A stretch of DNA of 34,050 bases. Origin: Thioploca sp. Its GTDB lineage: Bacteria > Pseudomonadota > Gammaproteobacteria > Beggiatoales > Beggiatoaceae. The notes beneath the pieces are model-generated. The model saw only the letters and a list, made by a program, of their open reading frames with translations. It was not told the DNA's origin and did no database searches. Location of the stretch: contig DAOUSL010000020.1 in the NCBI GenBank assembly GCA_030627235.1, positions 1 through 34,050 of the forward strand. The letters run 5' to 3'. A program made the position numbers and the translations under genes. Positions 1 to 10,107 of this stretch are shown here, in pieces. The first letter of the stretch is position 1. Each line of letters begins with the position of its first letter.

Positions 1-117
1 AATATGTGTTTTTATATCATTTTGTTATAAAATAATTTTGCAATATCAAATATATTTTATTATCACATAATCTTATTTATAACTTTACATCTATAACACT
101 ACCTCTTTTTTATACTT

Positions 118-162
118 GACGCTGGTGCGTCATGAATGCATTCCCAACGAAGCCGTTGGGAA
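118..162. repeat. Two adjacent small palindromes downstream of the persulfide dioxygenase gene
   Basis: A 5-bp hairpin (GACGC/GCGTC, 118-131) is followed by a perfect 9-bp hairpin, TTCCCAACG at 141-149 pairing with CGTTGGGAA at 154-162 around an AAGC loop. The pair lies 3' of the leftward gene that ends at 190, so it could help end that transcript, although no clear U-tract follows in that direction. GC content is well above the surrounding DNA, which suggests a dispersed palindromic repeat. Nothing else was recognised in 1-189. Confidence 0.55.
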
Positions 163-189
163 CGAGGGATTAGTATTTTAATCGGAGAA

Positions 190-879
190 TTATAAACCAC
201 ATTTCATATTACTTGGTACAGCTTGATCAATTAATTTAGGTTTAGGTAAATCCATTCCATCCATAATAGCAATATATTCTGCACTAGTCTTATTTTTACA
301 TAAACGAGGATTTAGGATTTTCTCCTCTCCAATACTGGATACTGTGAACCCATTATAATCATGACCAGGATATACTATCGTGTCATCATGTAAAGTAAAT
401 AGCTGATTGATAATAGAATTATAAGCTGTTTCAGAATTTCCTGATTGAAAGTCAGTACGTCCACTACCTCTAATTAATAATGTGTCTCCGGTAAATACAG
501 CTCCATAAATCAGATAAGATATATCCGTATTAGTATGTCCTGGAGTATGTAGCATATTAATTGTTTTATCTCCCAACAAAATAGTATCTCCATGTTCTGC
601 TAATATATCAGCACAAACACTATTACTATTCTTATGTATCACTATTTCAACTTCAGAAAAATGGTGTTTCTTTAATTTACCAGAACCAGTAATATGATCA
701 GCATGAATATGAGTTTCCAATAAGTATTTCAAACTTAAACCAAGTTCATTAATCAGTTTAGAATCTCTGTCTACATGTTCTTGAACTGAATCAATTAAAG
801 CGGCTTGTTGTGTATTGTTATCCCATAATAAATAGGAATAAGTACTACTGGTTGCATCGAATAACTGTCTTATTTGCAT
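190..879 (-). CDS. ETHE1-type persulfide (sulfur) dioxygenase, metallo-beta-lactamase fold
   Basis: The 229-residue protein is predicted to oxidise glutathione persulfide to sulfite and glutathione using mononuclear Fe(II) in the cytoplasm. The metallo-beta-lactamase motif THIHADH is at residues 56-62 (H57, H59, D61, H62). H115 (PGHTNTD), D132 (TGDTLLIRGSGR) and H173 (YPGHDY) follow. H59, H115 and D132 align with the three iron ligands of human ETHE1, and the GSGRTDFQ block is typical of ETHE1 rather than of glyoxalase II. Length fits bacterial ETHE1-like enzymes. The ATG at 879 has only a weak upstream GGGA as ribosome site. The gene stands alone, downstream of the giant surface-protein gene on the same strand with a 74-base gap. 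It fits a sulfur-metabolising host, but the family is widespread, so this is not diagnostic. Confidence 0.9.
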   Translation of the reverse strand: MQIRQLFDATSSTYSYLLWDNNTQQAALIDSVQEHVDRDSKLINELGLSLKYLLETHIHADHITGSGKLKKHHFSEVEIVIHKNSNSVCADILAEHGDTILLGDKTINMLHTPGHTNTDISYLIYGAVFTGDTLLIRGSGRTDFQSGNSETAYNSIINQLFTLHDDTIVYPGHDYNGFTVSSIGEEKILNPRLCKNKTSAEYIAIMDGMDLPKPKLIDQAVPSNMKCGL

Positions 880-953
880 TACAATAATCCCATTGTTTTA
901 CAATTATTAAATTGATATAAGATATTGTATTTAATACCTTATACCAGTAAACT

Positions 954-3900
954 TTAATCAATCCTCAAATACAATGCTTCTCCACCATTATAAATAATAT
1001 CGCCATTTTCTAATTTATAACCAATGTAAACAGTATAATCACCACTTTCAAATAGACCTTCAAATAATTGTATTTCCAACATATCTTTTTCTAACTGGAT
1101 ATCAGGAATAGATTTTGTAATATATACATTATCAGCATCCCAAGTTCCCCAAGTTGGAGCTTCCAGTTGAGTATTAACATCAGTATCACCATGTACAGCA
1201 ACCATCATAATTTCTACAGTTTGATCTATATGTTTGGTTTCTGGGGAAATAATAGTTGCAATCCCAACCGGAGTATTACTATTTGCATAAAAAGGATTAT
1301 GAACTTTTTCATCTTGAAAACCCCAATTTATAAACCGGGTAGTTGTGGCAAATTTTTGATTGGCAACATTGATTCCAATTCCGTTAGCTAACATAAAGTT
1401 AGTAGGCTCAAACCCATTAAATACGATAATATCATTGTCTAATTTATAACCAATAAATATTTGGTAATAACCAGGTCTTAGTGATAAATCTCCAATATAA
1501 ACTGGTATTTCTAAATATTCTGGCAAACGTTGATAATGTTGAATTGGTAATAAGTCAGTAAGACTATGATCCCAAAATTGCCAAGCCGCACCATTTCTAG
1601 CATAAGCCTGTTCTTTATAATGACCACGATAGCCAGCGGCAATTAATATATCTGCTGGCTGTCCAACATAACGTGGTTCTACAGTTATAAAACCAGAAAC
1701 ATTTACAGTATCATAATAGGCAAAAGATAAATTATCACCATTACTATTATTTTGATTACTAATAGCTGATGAAAAAATACTGGTGGATTCAACTTCATTC
1801 CAGATTTGAGTGTCATCACGTACTATGTCTTGTTGCAAATTTACGCTACCACTATTGCCGATAAAGAAATGAATCGGTTCTAAACCATTAAATACTATCG
1901 TACCATTGCGTAAGCGATAACCAACAAAGACAGTAAACTCTCCTGGAATAAAATCTAATTCTTCTGCATAAATAAACACTTCAATTTGCTCAGTTAATTC
2001 TGGATAATATTGAGCAGTTGGTAAGCTACTTAGCCGACCGTCCCATACTTGCCAATCTTGTTCATTGCGATTATAGGAAATGTCATAAGAGATATTATTA
2101 TAAGTTCCAATTAACAATATATCAGCAACTTGGCCAACATGTTGGGGAGCTATATTGACAGTGCTAGAAATAGACACAGTTTTTGCATCGGTATAGGTCA
2201 TACGACTATGATTCGCTAATCTTACATTGGAATTTAACTTATCCAGAAAACAAGATTGACTAGTAGTCATATTGCCTTGCACACTGATTTCCAAACCATA
2301 TTTACAATCATCATTAATAGTTAAATCACCAATTTTACCAATCAACAAACCGCTACCAGTTTTTTTAGTTCCGTCTAACAAACCATTATCAATTTTATAT
2401 TGGTTAGCCGCATCTATTAAAGCGTTACCTTTAATGTTACTGTTTGGATTGTTATCAGGATTATTAGGATCGTTAGCAGATTCATTACCTTGATCATAAT
2501 TAATATCCCTAGCTATTACAGTTAAATCGATGGTAGTTTTTTCTGGTGGAATTGAATGGTCGCTGATAACTATTTTACTTTGGCCAACTTTAACTCCAGT
2601 TAGACTGAACATGGCAGAACCACTATCACCAAGAGTAATCCAATTTTCTAGCAACACTATATTTTGATCTGGAATTTCACTAATAGTAAGCTCACCTTCA
2701 CCACCAGCAACGGTTAAATCTAACTGCTGTCCAACTTTTACCGTAGTGTGCATAGCTTTAATTCTAAATTTAGACTTGCCAACATTGATAATTGGACTGG
2801 TTGAATCTTCAATAACTTTAATATAGATCGTAATCGTTTGTAATGGGTTGGCACTGTCACTGATTACCATTTTGCTATCACCAACATTAACACCAGTCAA
2901 TTCTAGTTCAGCAGCTCCAGCATTCAGTGGTCGCCAAGCATCTAAAGAAACAAAGGTATTGTTAGGAATCTCTTTAATTAAAAGTTCTGCTTGTCCCTCA
3001 GCCAAAGTCATTTCCGTACTTTCTCCAACTTTCAAAGTTATTGATAATGATTTCACATTAAAAGCAGTGTTAACTTGACATGTAGGACAACAAACCTGGC
3101 AAGTTGGGAAACTATGGCAAGATGAATCTTGCAGTCCTGAATCATCATCAATGATAGTTAAGGTAATGATTTCTGGAGCTACAATGGAAGCACCACCGCC
3201 AGGATTGCTTAATATTAAATCAATAATTTCATCACTTTCTGGAGTAGTATCGTTGGTAATAGGTATGCCAATTGCCTTATCTCTACAATCATTGGCTTCC
3301 CAAGTTACAGTTCCTTGAGTGGTGGTATAATCTGGACTTTGGGTAGTATTATCTCTAGTGGTGTAATCTACACTAATTTGATCATCACAAGTTCCCAGCC
3401 GTTGAATTGCAACTGTGGCAACATTACCAAATTCGTCGATGGTATAACTCGGATTAGCCCATTGCACTCGTTCCTGAGCAAATGCTCTACCACTGGTATG
3501 AGTTATATGTCCACTAATATCTGAATTATCCCCAGCTTTGCCATCACTAAGACGGAAGCTTGCAGTAGTAACTGTTTTATCGCCTACTGTCTTGCTGTCT
3601 AAAGTTACTGGTAGATCTTGCCATTTACCATCAGCATATTGACGATGTAAATCTACATCATCCGCATCATGATAAAAAATTTCAATATCTGCATCAGTAC
3701 AAGACATATCCAAATCAAAAGGAAATGGTACTAGACTGTTATCATCCGCAGTTAAACCAGGTTCACTAAGTTTAATATCATTGATAGTACAACCATTTTT
3801 TTCTACGATAGTTACATATTTACCATCAGGCATTAATAAAGAAACTACATTATTTTGCTTCCAATCTGGAATTCCATCGTCATTACCATCACCATCATTT

Positions 3901-6900
3901 GGAGCATTTTCTTCAATGTCAGTAGCAACTCCGTCACCATCTCCATCCAAGGAAAAATTAGCTTGACAGCTTTTGGCTTTATCGATTAATACAGTGACAG
4001 TTCTGTTAGTACCACTACAATCTCCACTCCAACTAGTGAAAGCAAAACCAGAATCTGGATTAGCAACTAAATCAACTTCAGTGCCTTGAGCGTAGTCTTC
4101 CGTGCAATCATCTTTGCATTCAATCCCAGTCGGTTGGCTAATGATAGAACCAGAACCATTTCTGGCTACGTCTAAATTAAATTGAGGTACGTCATCTTCT
4201 ACAAATACAGCTTTGCAACTCTTAAAGTTATCCATAGTAACCTCACCAGCAGCATCACAATGTCCACGCCAACCGTCAAATACCCAACCAGTTTCTGGAG
4301 TTGGAGTTAAAGTAACATTAGTATCAGTAGCGTATGGTTGCTGACATGGATCGTTGTTATTGTTGCAAGCTAAATCTTGTCCTTCCACCTTGCCTTGACC
4401 ACTGATAGTAACGATTAGTTTTACTTCACCAGTCGGTTCTGCAACTCCATCCGATACAGTAATGGTAACAGTGGCAGTATCACATAATTGTTCAGTATCA
4501 CATACTTGATAAGTAAAACTATCTGTACCTGTAAACCCAACATTTGGAGTGTAATCTATCTCTCCAGTATTAAGATTAAGTTTTACTGTTCCATTATTTG
4601 GTTGAGTAACAATAGTTAGGCTATTTGGATTCAGATTATCATTTGGATCACTGTCATTTTTTAACACTGAAATTGTAATTGGAGTTTCAGGTTGAGTACT
4701 AACATCCAAGTCGTTAGCTGTAGGCGAACTATTATTTAAACCTGTAACTGGAATAGTCATTAAAGAAGAACCACTTTCTCCACCATTGTTATCAGTAGCT
4801 GTGAAAGTAAAACTAGCATTACCGATAAAACCAGGATTAGGCTGGAAAAATATTTGAGCTGCTTGTTCTGGGGTTAATATCTGCCCAGCTTGAATTGGAG
4901 TGCCACCAAGAGCAGGATCACCTAAATATAAAATTCCTTGTTCTGGTAAAGTTTTAATAGTGTAAGAAACTACTGTGCCATTATCATCCGCAACTAAACT
5001 TGGTAATTTAGCGATTACGTCATTAGTTATGGTTTCAGCAGTTTGATTGCTAGTAGTTGGTGGTGGATCGTCCAGTGTAGGTACTAGAATTGTAACTGTC
5101 GCAGTATCGCAAGATTGAGGAAAATCTGAATCGCAAATTTGGTAATCAAATTCATCAGTGCCAAAGGTAAAACCAACTTCAGGAGTATATGTAACTGTAA
5201 AATCATTATTTACAACTACTGTACCTTTACTAGGTTGACTAGTTATGATGATTAAATTATCTATATCTAAGTTACCTTCTGGATCAATGTCATTTTTGAT
5301 AACATCAATAGTAACTGGTATTTCTGGATCGGTATAACCATTATCATTATTAGCTATCACATTTTTATTATCCAAAGCTTTTATAATTGGAATAGTGACT
5401 AAAGCTGGACTGCTAACATTACCTTTATCATCAGTAGCTGTATAAGCAAAACTAGCATTCCCCACAAAATTATCATTTGGCTGAAAATATAGTTGGCTAA
5501 TTTGTTCAGGAGTAAGTTCTTGGCCAGCAGTAACTGGAATTCCTCCATTATCTGGATCACCTAAATATAATATACCTTGGCTAACTGGTGGTAACAAACT
5601 AATATTATACGAGGCTACACTACCATCATCAGTAGCAGCTAAAGATGGTAATTTAGTAATAATATTATTAGGAATCGATGGTGAAGTTACTTTTTTTGCA
5701 GTTGGTGGAAAGTCATCTAAAATTGGTACTATAACCCTTACTTCGGCAGTATCACATTGAATTGGAATTCCAGTATCACAGACTTCATATGTAAAAGTAT
5801 CAATACCTTTAATAAAATCATCATCCGGTTTATAAGTCACTGTTCCATCATTATTAGCGGTAGCAGTACCATGTGGTGGTGGAGTGATAATCGTAATACT
5901 TTCAGTATTAAGCCCACCTTCTGGGTCAATATCATTATCTAAAACTTCAATAATAACTGGAGTAGCAATATCAGTAGTACTAGTATCACCATTGGCGATT
6001 GGAATAGTATTTACCGGTGCAGTTACTGGAATTGTTATCAAGGCTGGGCTACTAACAGCATCTGAATTATCGGTAGCAGTGTAAGTAAAACTGGCATCTC
6101 CAATAAATTTATTATTAGGCTTAAAATATAAATTGCCTATTTGATCTACTGTAAGTTGTTGAAATTCGGTTATCAGAGTTCCGCCATTATCAGGATCACC
6201 CAAGTATAAAATACCTTGATCTGCTGGTGGTAAAGTAGCAATGTTATAAGCAGTTACAGTTCCGTCAGTATCAATGGCAGATAACGGTGGTAATTGTGCA
6301 GTAGTATTGTTCAGAATACTTTCAGTAGTTTTATCCACTGTAACTGGTGGTTCTTGAGTTGGTATTGCGATCGTAATTGTAGCAGTATCACATAATGGTG
6401 GAATTCCACTATCACAAACTCGATAAGTAAAACTATCTGTGCCAGTGTTAAAACCATTATTTGGGGTATAAGTAACACTTCCATCAGGATTGATTACAAC
6501 AGTTCCATTCGCTGGTTGATCAGTAATAGCAATTGTACTTGGGTCAAGATTACCGTCTGGGTCACTGTCATTACCCAAAATATCAATGGTAACTGGAATA
6601 TTTGGATCTGTCGTATCACTATTGTCATTGATAATTGGAGGATTATTAGGTACTGCAGTAACCGGAATAGTAACAGTAGCTATATTGCTAACAGCATCAT
6701 TATTATCGGTAGCTATGTAAGTAAAACTAGAGTCACCACTAAAGCTAGTATTAGGTTCAAAAAATAAACTTTTTACCTGTTCTGGGGTTAGATTTTCATT
6801 AACTAGAATAGGTTTACCACCTTTGGCTGGGTCTTCTAAATATAATTTGCCTTCACTTGCCGGTGGCAAAGTCTTGATTTGGTAAGATTCCACTGTACTG

Positions 6901-9629
6901 TCAACATCTGTTGCTTCTAAGGCTGGTAGCTGTTCAGTAATATTATTCGGTATACTGGGAGCTTCTTTATTTTCGGCAACTGGTGGTTGATTAGAATCGG
7001 TAACTGGAATAGTAACCGTGGCGGTATTACTCTCAGAACCATTGTTATCAGTGGCTATATAAGTAAATTCTACATCGCCAGTAAAGCTAGAATTAGGTTG
7101 GAAATAGATATTAGTAACTTCAGCTGGGGTTAATTCTTGACTAGCAAAGATTGGACTTCCACCAGTATTTGGATTACCTAAATATAAAGTACCTTGTGAA
7201 CTAAGTGGAATAGTTGTAACATTAAAAAATTCTACCGTACCGTCTTTATCAGTTGCTGATAAATCATTCACTTTTACAGTGGCATCATTAGGAGTTGAAG
7301 TTACAGTTTTATCATCAGCTATAGGAGGTTCATTATTTGGTGGAGCGGTAATTGTGATAGTTACATTAGCTTGATTACTAGCATCTCCTTTATCATCAGT
7401 AGCAGTATAATGAAAAATTACTTCACCAATCGTACTAACAGCTGGCATAAAATAGATATTACTTATGTCATTTGGAGTAAGTATTTGACCTTCAGTTATT
7501 AAAGTTCCACTAGTTGGCTCACCTAAATAGAGAGAACCTTTAGTATTCGGTATATCATATACTGTATAACTAGCTATTGTGCCATCTGAATCAGTAGCTT
7601 CTAAAGTTGGTATTTGTACTGGAGTTACATTATCAGTAGTTGTAGCTTTGTCAACCGCAACTGGTGGTTCATTGTCTGGTGGAGCTATTTCAAAAGAATG
7701 ACTTACAGTTTCAGTATCAGCATTAGCAGTATTACCTTGTGGATTAGTAATATCATTAGGTCGAGTTATGGTAACTGAATTGGTAACTGTATCGCCTACA
7801 TCAGCAGTTATAGTTCCAACTATTTCAAAAGTTGCAGAAGCTCCATTTTGGAGATCAACGGTAATATCAATTGCTCCACTACCATTTGATTCTGAACAAC
7901 TATTTTGAATTGCAGGAGTTGGTTTTACTGAATTAGAAACTTCACAAACCCACAATGGTGGAGGATCGATAACAGTGGCTGGTAAATTATCTTGCACCTT
8001 AATGCCAGCAGCATCTGAAGGACCATCATTTTTAACTGTAATAATATAAGTGACTGGACCACCATTCAATGGTTTAACATCAGTAGTATGGGTTTTGCTT
8101 ACCGATATATCAGCTTGTTTTAATTCAAAACTAGTTTGGATTTCAATTTCTTGTTGAACACTAGGAAAAGCCCAAGTATCTACAACTTTATCATCTCCAA
8201 AATTATTGACAAAAGCATGTTTACCTTCATAGCTATTCACTCCATCTAATGCTGAAATTAATTCTGGAGAATTATTATCAGCAATAGCAGAATGATTATA
8301 GTAAATAGTGTTACAAGTTTCTGTACAATCCAAACGTTCTATAATAAAACCATTGGCATTATTCTCTAAATCCCAAAATGGAAAATGAATATTGCCCAAT
8401 AAAAAATTGAATCTAGCATTGTAAGGAACTTTTCTGGCTGGTAATGGATTACCTTGACCATCTAAACCATCCCAGGAAATCTGATTATCTCCTTCAATGG
8501 TAGAACCTTGTAAAATTATATCTTCCCCATCTCCAAACACATTATTATTATTAATATCAACGGTTAAGAAATAGGTTAATCCTATATCAATATTGAAACT
8601 AAAAATTCCTTTTAATGGAGCTGTACCAGCATATCCATTAGAACCTTCTTCTCCAACAAATTTAAAATTAGTTAGGGTAGGTAATTCTTTAGGAGTAGTT
8701 CGTAACCAAGTTTTACCACTGGGTGAATCTACTGGTGGCTGATCCAAAGGTAAATCATCACTAGGTATATTAAAAAATAACTTGTGAGTAGTGTCCGTTG
8801 CAGTATCTGGTAATTCAGGACTATGTACTAGGATAGTAACGTTATCTACATCTTTACCATTAATTGATGTATAAAGAGATTCACCCTTATTATTTTTTAC
8901 ACCATTATTATTAGCAAAGAATAAAAAACCATGTGGTTCAATTCCATTTAAATTGGCTAGATATAAATATCCATCTTCGGTTAAAAAGTAAGTTTTTGAG
9001 TTTAGACCTTTCTTTTTACCACCCATATCTAAAGGCAAATGATTAGTATAAATCCGACCTTTTTGTTCGGTATCTATATTATCAGGAGTTTTAAAAACTG
9101 TGACATCCCAAGCAGCAACAGCTTGTTTTTGATTTTTGTCAATAGGAAATTGTTGACTTGTGAGGACAGCTTTTGGCAATTTATATCCAGTTACAAACAT
9201 TGGAGCTCTAAATTCTATTTCATAAATTCCAGTTTCAGTGGTGATAAAACTACATGGTGTGTAACCATTTGTATGTGGTAATGGCCCAGCTTGTTCTTTA
9301 ACCAGTGTGTCAATTAATCCAAACCCAGTGTTTAACACATCACAACTACCATTTTGTCCACCTAAAGGGCTGGTATAAACAATATCAGCTTTACCATTGG
9401 CACTATTTGGGACACTAGAACCAAGATTAATTTGTTCACCTGCATTAACATAAACTTTAATACTAGTTTGTAATTTAATACCAACCATTGTTCTATTAGC
9501 AAATTGTAAATAAGGCCGATAACCACCATTCTCTACTAGTTCTCGACTACCTTCTGCGTTTGCTGGTAAAATGAATAGACAATTTAATAATAAGGTAATG
9601 AATACTAAAATAATTTTCATGTTTTTCAT
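954..9629 (-). CDS. Giant secreted multidomain protein with DUF11, alternating Ig/cadherin-like repeats, Calx-beta and C-terminal tandem repeats
   Basis: The 2891-residue protein starts with a Sec signal peptide (about 1-25, ending ANA-EG). A unique region of about 480 residues is followed by a DUF11-type domain (about 505-640). Ten modules of about 100 residues each fill about 650-1725. Type A carries the motif LYLGDP, a GG and LTPEQ; type B resembles Big_9 and carries NDSDPDGNL, GTDSFTY and CDTATVTI. The order is A-A-A-B-A-B-A-B-A-B. Then come two InlB-B-like repeats with paired Cys (about 1735-1890), a DGDGDG calcium-type linker, a choice-of-anchor-U-like domain (about 1920-2040), a Calx-beta domain (about 2045-2165), a Cys cluster (CQVCCPTCQ), two BIg2-like domains and three C-terminal repeats sharing FVGYRL-NG-I-FNG. 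No LPXTG, PEP-CTERM or transmembrane anchor is visible. A role in adhesion or the cell surface is inferred. ATGs at 9629 and 9620 are both possible starts. Confidence 0.9.
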   Translation of the reverse strand: MKNMKIILVFITLLLNCLFILPANAEGSRELVENGGYRPYLQFANRTMVGIKLQTSIKVYVNAGEQINLGSSVPNSANGKADIVYTSPLGGQNGSCDVLNTGFGLIDTLVKEQAGPLPHTNGYTPCSFITTETGIYEIEFRAPMFVTGYKLPKAVLTSQQFPIDKNQKQAVAAWDVTVFKTPDNIDTEQKGRIYTNHLPLDMGGKKKGLNSKTYFLTEDGYLYLANLNGIEPHGFLFFANNNGVKNNKGESLYTSINGKDVDNVTILVHSPELPDTATDTTHKLFFNIPSDDLPLDQPPVDSPSGKTWLRTTPKELPTLTNFKFVGEEGSNGYAGTAPLKGIFSFNIDIGLTYFLTVDINNNNVFGDGEDIILQGSTIEGDNQISWDGLDGQGNPLPARKVPYNARFNFLLGNIHFPFWDLENNANGFIIERLDCTETCNTIYYNHSAIADNNSPELISALDGVNSYEGKHAFVNNFGDDKVVDTWAFPSVQQEIEIQTSFELKQADISVSKTHTTDVKPLNGGPVTYIITVKNDGPSDAAGIKVQDNLPATVIDPPPLWVCEVSNSVKPTPAIQNSCSESNGSGAIDITVDLQNGASATFEIVGTITADVGDTVTNSVTITRPNDITNPQGNTANADTETVSHSFEIAPPDNEPPVAVDKATTTDNVTPVQIPTLEATDSDGTIASYTVYDIPNTKGSLYLGEPTSGTLITEGQILTPNDISNIYFMPAVSTIGEVIFHYTATDDKGDASNQANVTITITAPPNNEPPIADDKTVTSTPNDATVKVNDLSATDKDGTVEFFNVTTIPLSSQGTLYLGNPNTGGSPIFASQELTPAEVTNIYFQPNSSFTGDVEFTYIATDNNGSESNTATVTIPVTDSNQPPVAENKEAPSIPNNITEQLPALEATDVDSTVESYQIKTLPPASEGKLYLEDPAKGGKPILVNENLTPEQVKSLFFEPNTSFSGDSSFTYIATDNNDAVSNIATVTIPVTAVPNNPPIINDNSDTTDPNIPVTIDILGNDSDPDGNLDPSTIAITDQPANGTVVINPDGSVTYTPNNGFNTGTDSFTYRVCDSGIPPLCDTATITIAIPTQEPPVTVDKTTESILNNTTAQLPPLSAIDTDGTVTAYNIATLPPADQGILYLGDPDNGGTLITEFQQLTVDQIGNLYFKPNNKFIGDASFTYTATDNSDAVSSPALITIPVTAPVNTIPIANGDTSTTDIATPVIIEVLDNDIDPEGGLNTESITIITPPPHGTATANNDGTVTYKPDDDFIKGIDTFTYEVCDTGIPIQCDTAEVRVIVPILDDFPPTAKKVTSPSIPNNIITKLPSLAATDDGSVASYNISLLPPVSQGILYLGDPDNGGIPVTAGQELTPEQISQLYFQPNDNFVGNASFAYTATDDKGNVSSPALVTIPIIKALDNKNVIANNDNGYTDPEIPVTIDVIKNDIDPEGNLDIDNLIIITSQPSKGTVVVNNDFTVTYTPEVGFTFGTDEFDYQICDSDFPQSCDTATVTILVPTLDDPPPTTSNQTAETITNDVIAKLPSLVADDNGTVVSYTIKTLPEQGILYLGDPALGGTPIQAGQILTPEQAAQIFFQPNPGFIGNASFTFTATDNNGGESGSSLMTIPVTGLNNSSPTANDLDVSTQPETPITISVLKNDSDPNDNLNPNSLTIVTQPNNGTVKLNLNTGEIDYTPNVGFTGTDSFTYQVCDTEQLCDTATVTITVSDGVAEPTGEVKLIVTISGQGKVEGQDLACNNNNDPCQQPYATDTNVTLTPTPETGWVFDGWRGHCDAAGEVTMDNFKSCKAVFVEDDVPQFNLDVARNGSGSIISQPTGIECKDDCTEDYAQGTEVDLVANPDSGFAFTSWSGDCSGTNRTVTVLIDKAKSCQANFSLDGDGDGVATDIEENAPNDGDGNDDGIPDWKQNNVVSLLMPDGKYVTIVEKNGCTINDIKLSEPGLTADDNSLVPFPFDLDMSCTDADIEIFYHDADDVDLHRQYADGKWQDLPVTLDSKTVGDKTVTTASFRLSDGKAGDNSDISGHITHTSGRAFAQERVQWANPSYTIDEFGNVATVAIQRLGTCDDQISVDYTTRDNTTQSPDYTTTQGTVTWEANDCRDKAIGIPITNDTTPESDEIIDLILSNPGGGASIVAPEIITLTIIDDDSGLQDSSCHSFPTCQVCCPTCQVNTAFNVKSLSITLKVGESTEMTLAEGQAELLIKEIPNNTFVSLDAWRPLNAGAAELELTGVNVGDSKMVISDSANPLQTITIYIKVIEDSTSPIINVGKSKFRIKAMHTTVKVGQQLDLTVAGGEGELTISEIPDQNIVLLENWITLGDSGSAMFSLTGVKVGQSKIVISDHSIPPEKTTIDLTVIARDINYDQGNESANDPNNPDNNPNSNIKGNALIDAANQYKIDNGLLDGTKKTGSGLLIGKIGDLTINDDCKYGLEISVQGNMTTSQSCFLDKLNSNVRLANHSRMTYTDAKTVSISSTVNIAPQHVGQVADILLIGTYNNISYDISYNRNEQDWQVWDGRLSSLPTAQYYPELTEQIEVFIYAEELDFIPGEFTVFVGYRLRNGTIVFNGLEPIHFFIGNSGSVNLQQDIVRDDTQIWNEVESTSIFSSAISNQNNSNGDNLSFAYYDTVNVSGFITVEPRYVGQPADILIAAGYRGHYKEQAYARNGAAWQFWDHSLTDLLPIQHYQRLPEYLEIPVYIGDLSLRPGYYQIFIGYKLDNDIIVFNGFEPTNFMLANGIGINVANQKFATTTRFINWGFQDEKVHNPFYANSNTPVGIATIISPETKHIDQTVEIMMVAVHGDTDVNTQLEAPTWGTWDADNVYITKSIPDIQLEKDMLEIQLFEGLFESGDYTVYIGYKLENGDIIYNGGEALYLRID

Positions 9630-9789
9630 TAGATATTTAATAAGTTAATAATTCTTTCTATGAATATAGTTTTTTAAGAAACTGAATCTTAACATATTTG
9701 ATTTATTGATGCTAGGGTGTCAATATTATTAAGTTAAAAGCAACTGGATTATTACCATATATTATTATTTATAGGGATAATTCTTTTTT

Positions 9790-9960
9790 GCTTAGTTACG
9801 CTTCACTAAACCAGCCTACGAGCTTACAGGATCCATAGGTTAAACGCTAAAAGTTTTTCAGCAAACGTAGGATGCAATGAACGAAGGGAATTGCATCAAT
9901 TGTGTAGCAACATGATTGATGCGGTTCGTTTCTTCACCATATCTTACATTGCAGGTTACG
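9790..9960. repeat. Cluster of dispersed palindromic repeat units
   Basis: The 9630-10107 gap between the divergent giant-protein and NACHT genes contains a GC-richer patch. GATGCAAT at 9871-9878 pairs with ATTGCATC at 9890-9897, and CCTACG near 9813 is complementary to CGTAGG near 9866. A further GATGCGGTTCG segment lies near 9918. The unit preceded by GTAG and GATGCAATGA recurs at 33928-33955, which supports a dispersed family. Both flanking genes must be transcribed away from this gap, so their promoters should lie in its AT-rich edges. No certain promoter was assigned. Confidence 0.6.
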
Positions 9961-10107
9961 AGTTACATATAAAATATAAAAATCATTGATATATAAGTAT
10001 ATTTTTGTCACATTAATTATCATCATTTTATATATCTAACTCAGATTGTTAGCATAGTAAATATGTTGTAATATTTACTTTATATTTTGATTATCTGGAG
10101 AAAAATT

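Noticed and set aside
10087-10107. Upstream TTG start for the NACHT gene
   Set aside because: It would place charged residues before the hydrophobic leader and lacks a ribosome site, whereas the ATG at 10108 has GGAG at correct spacing.
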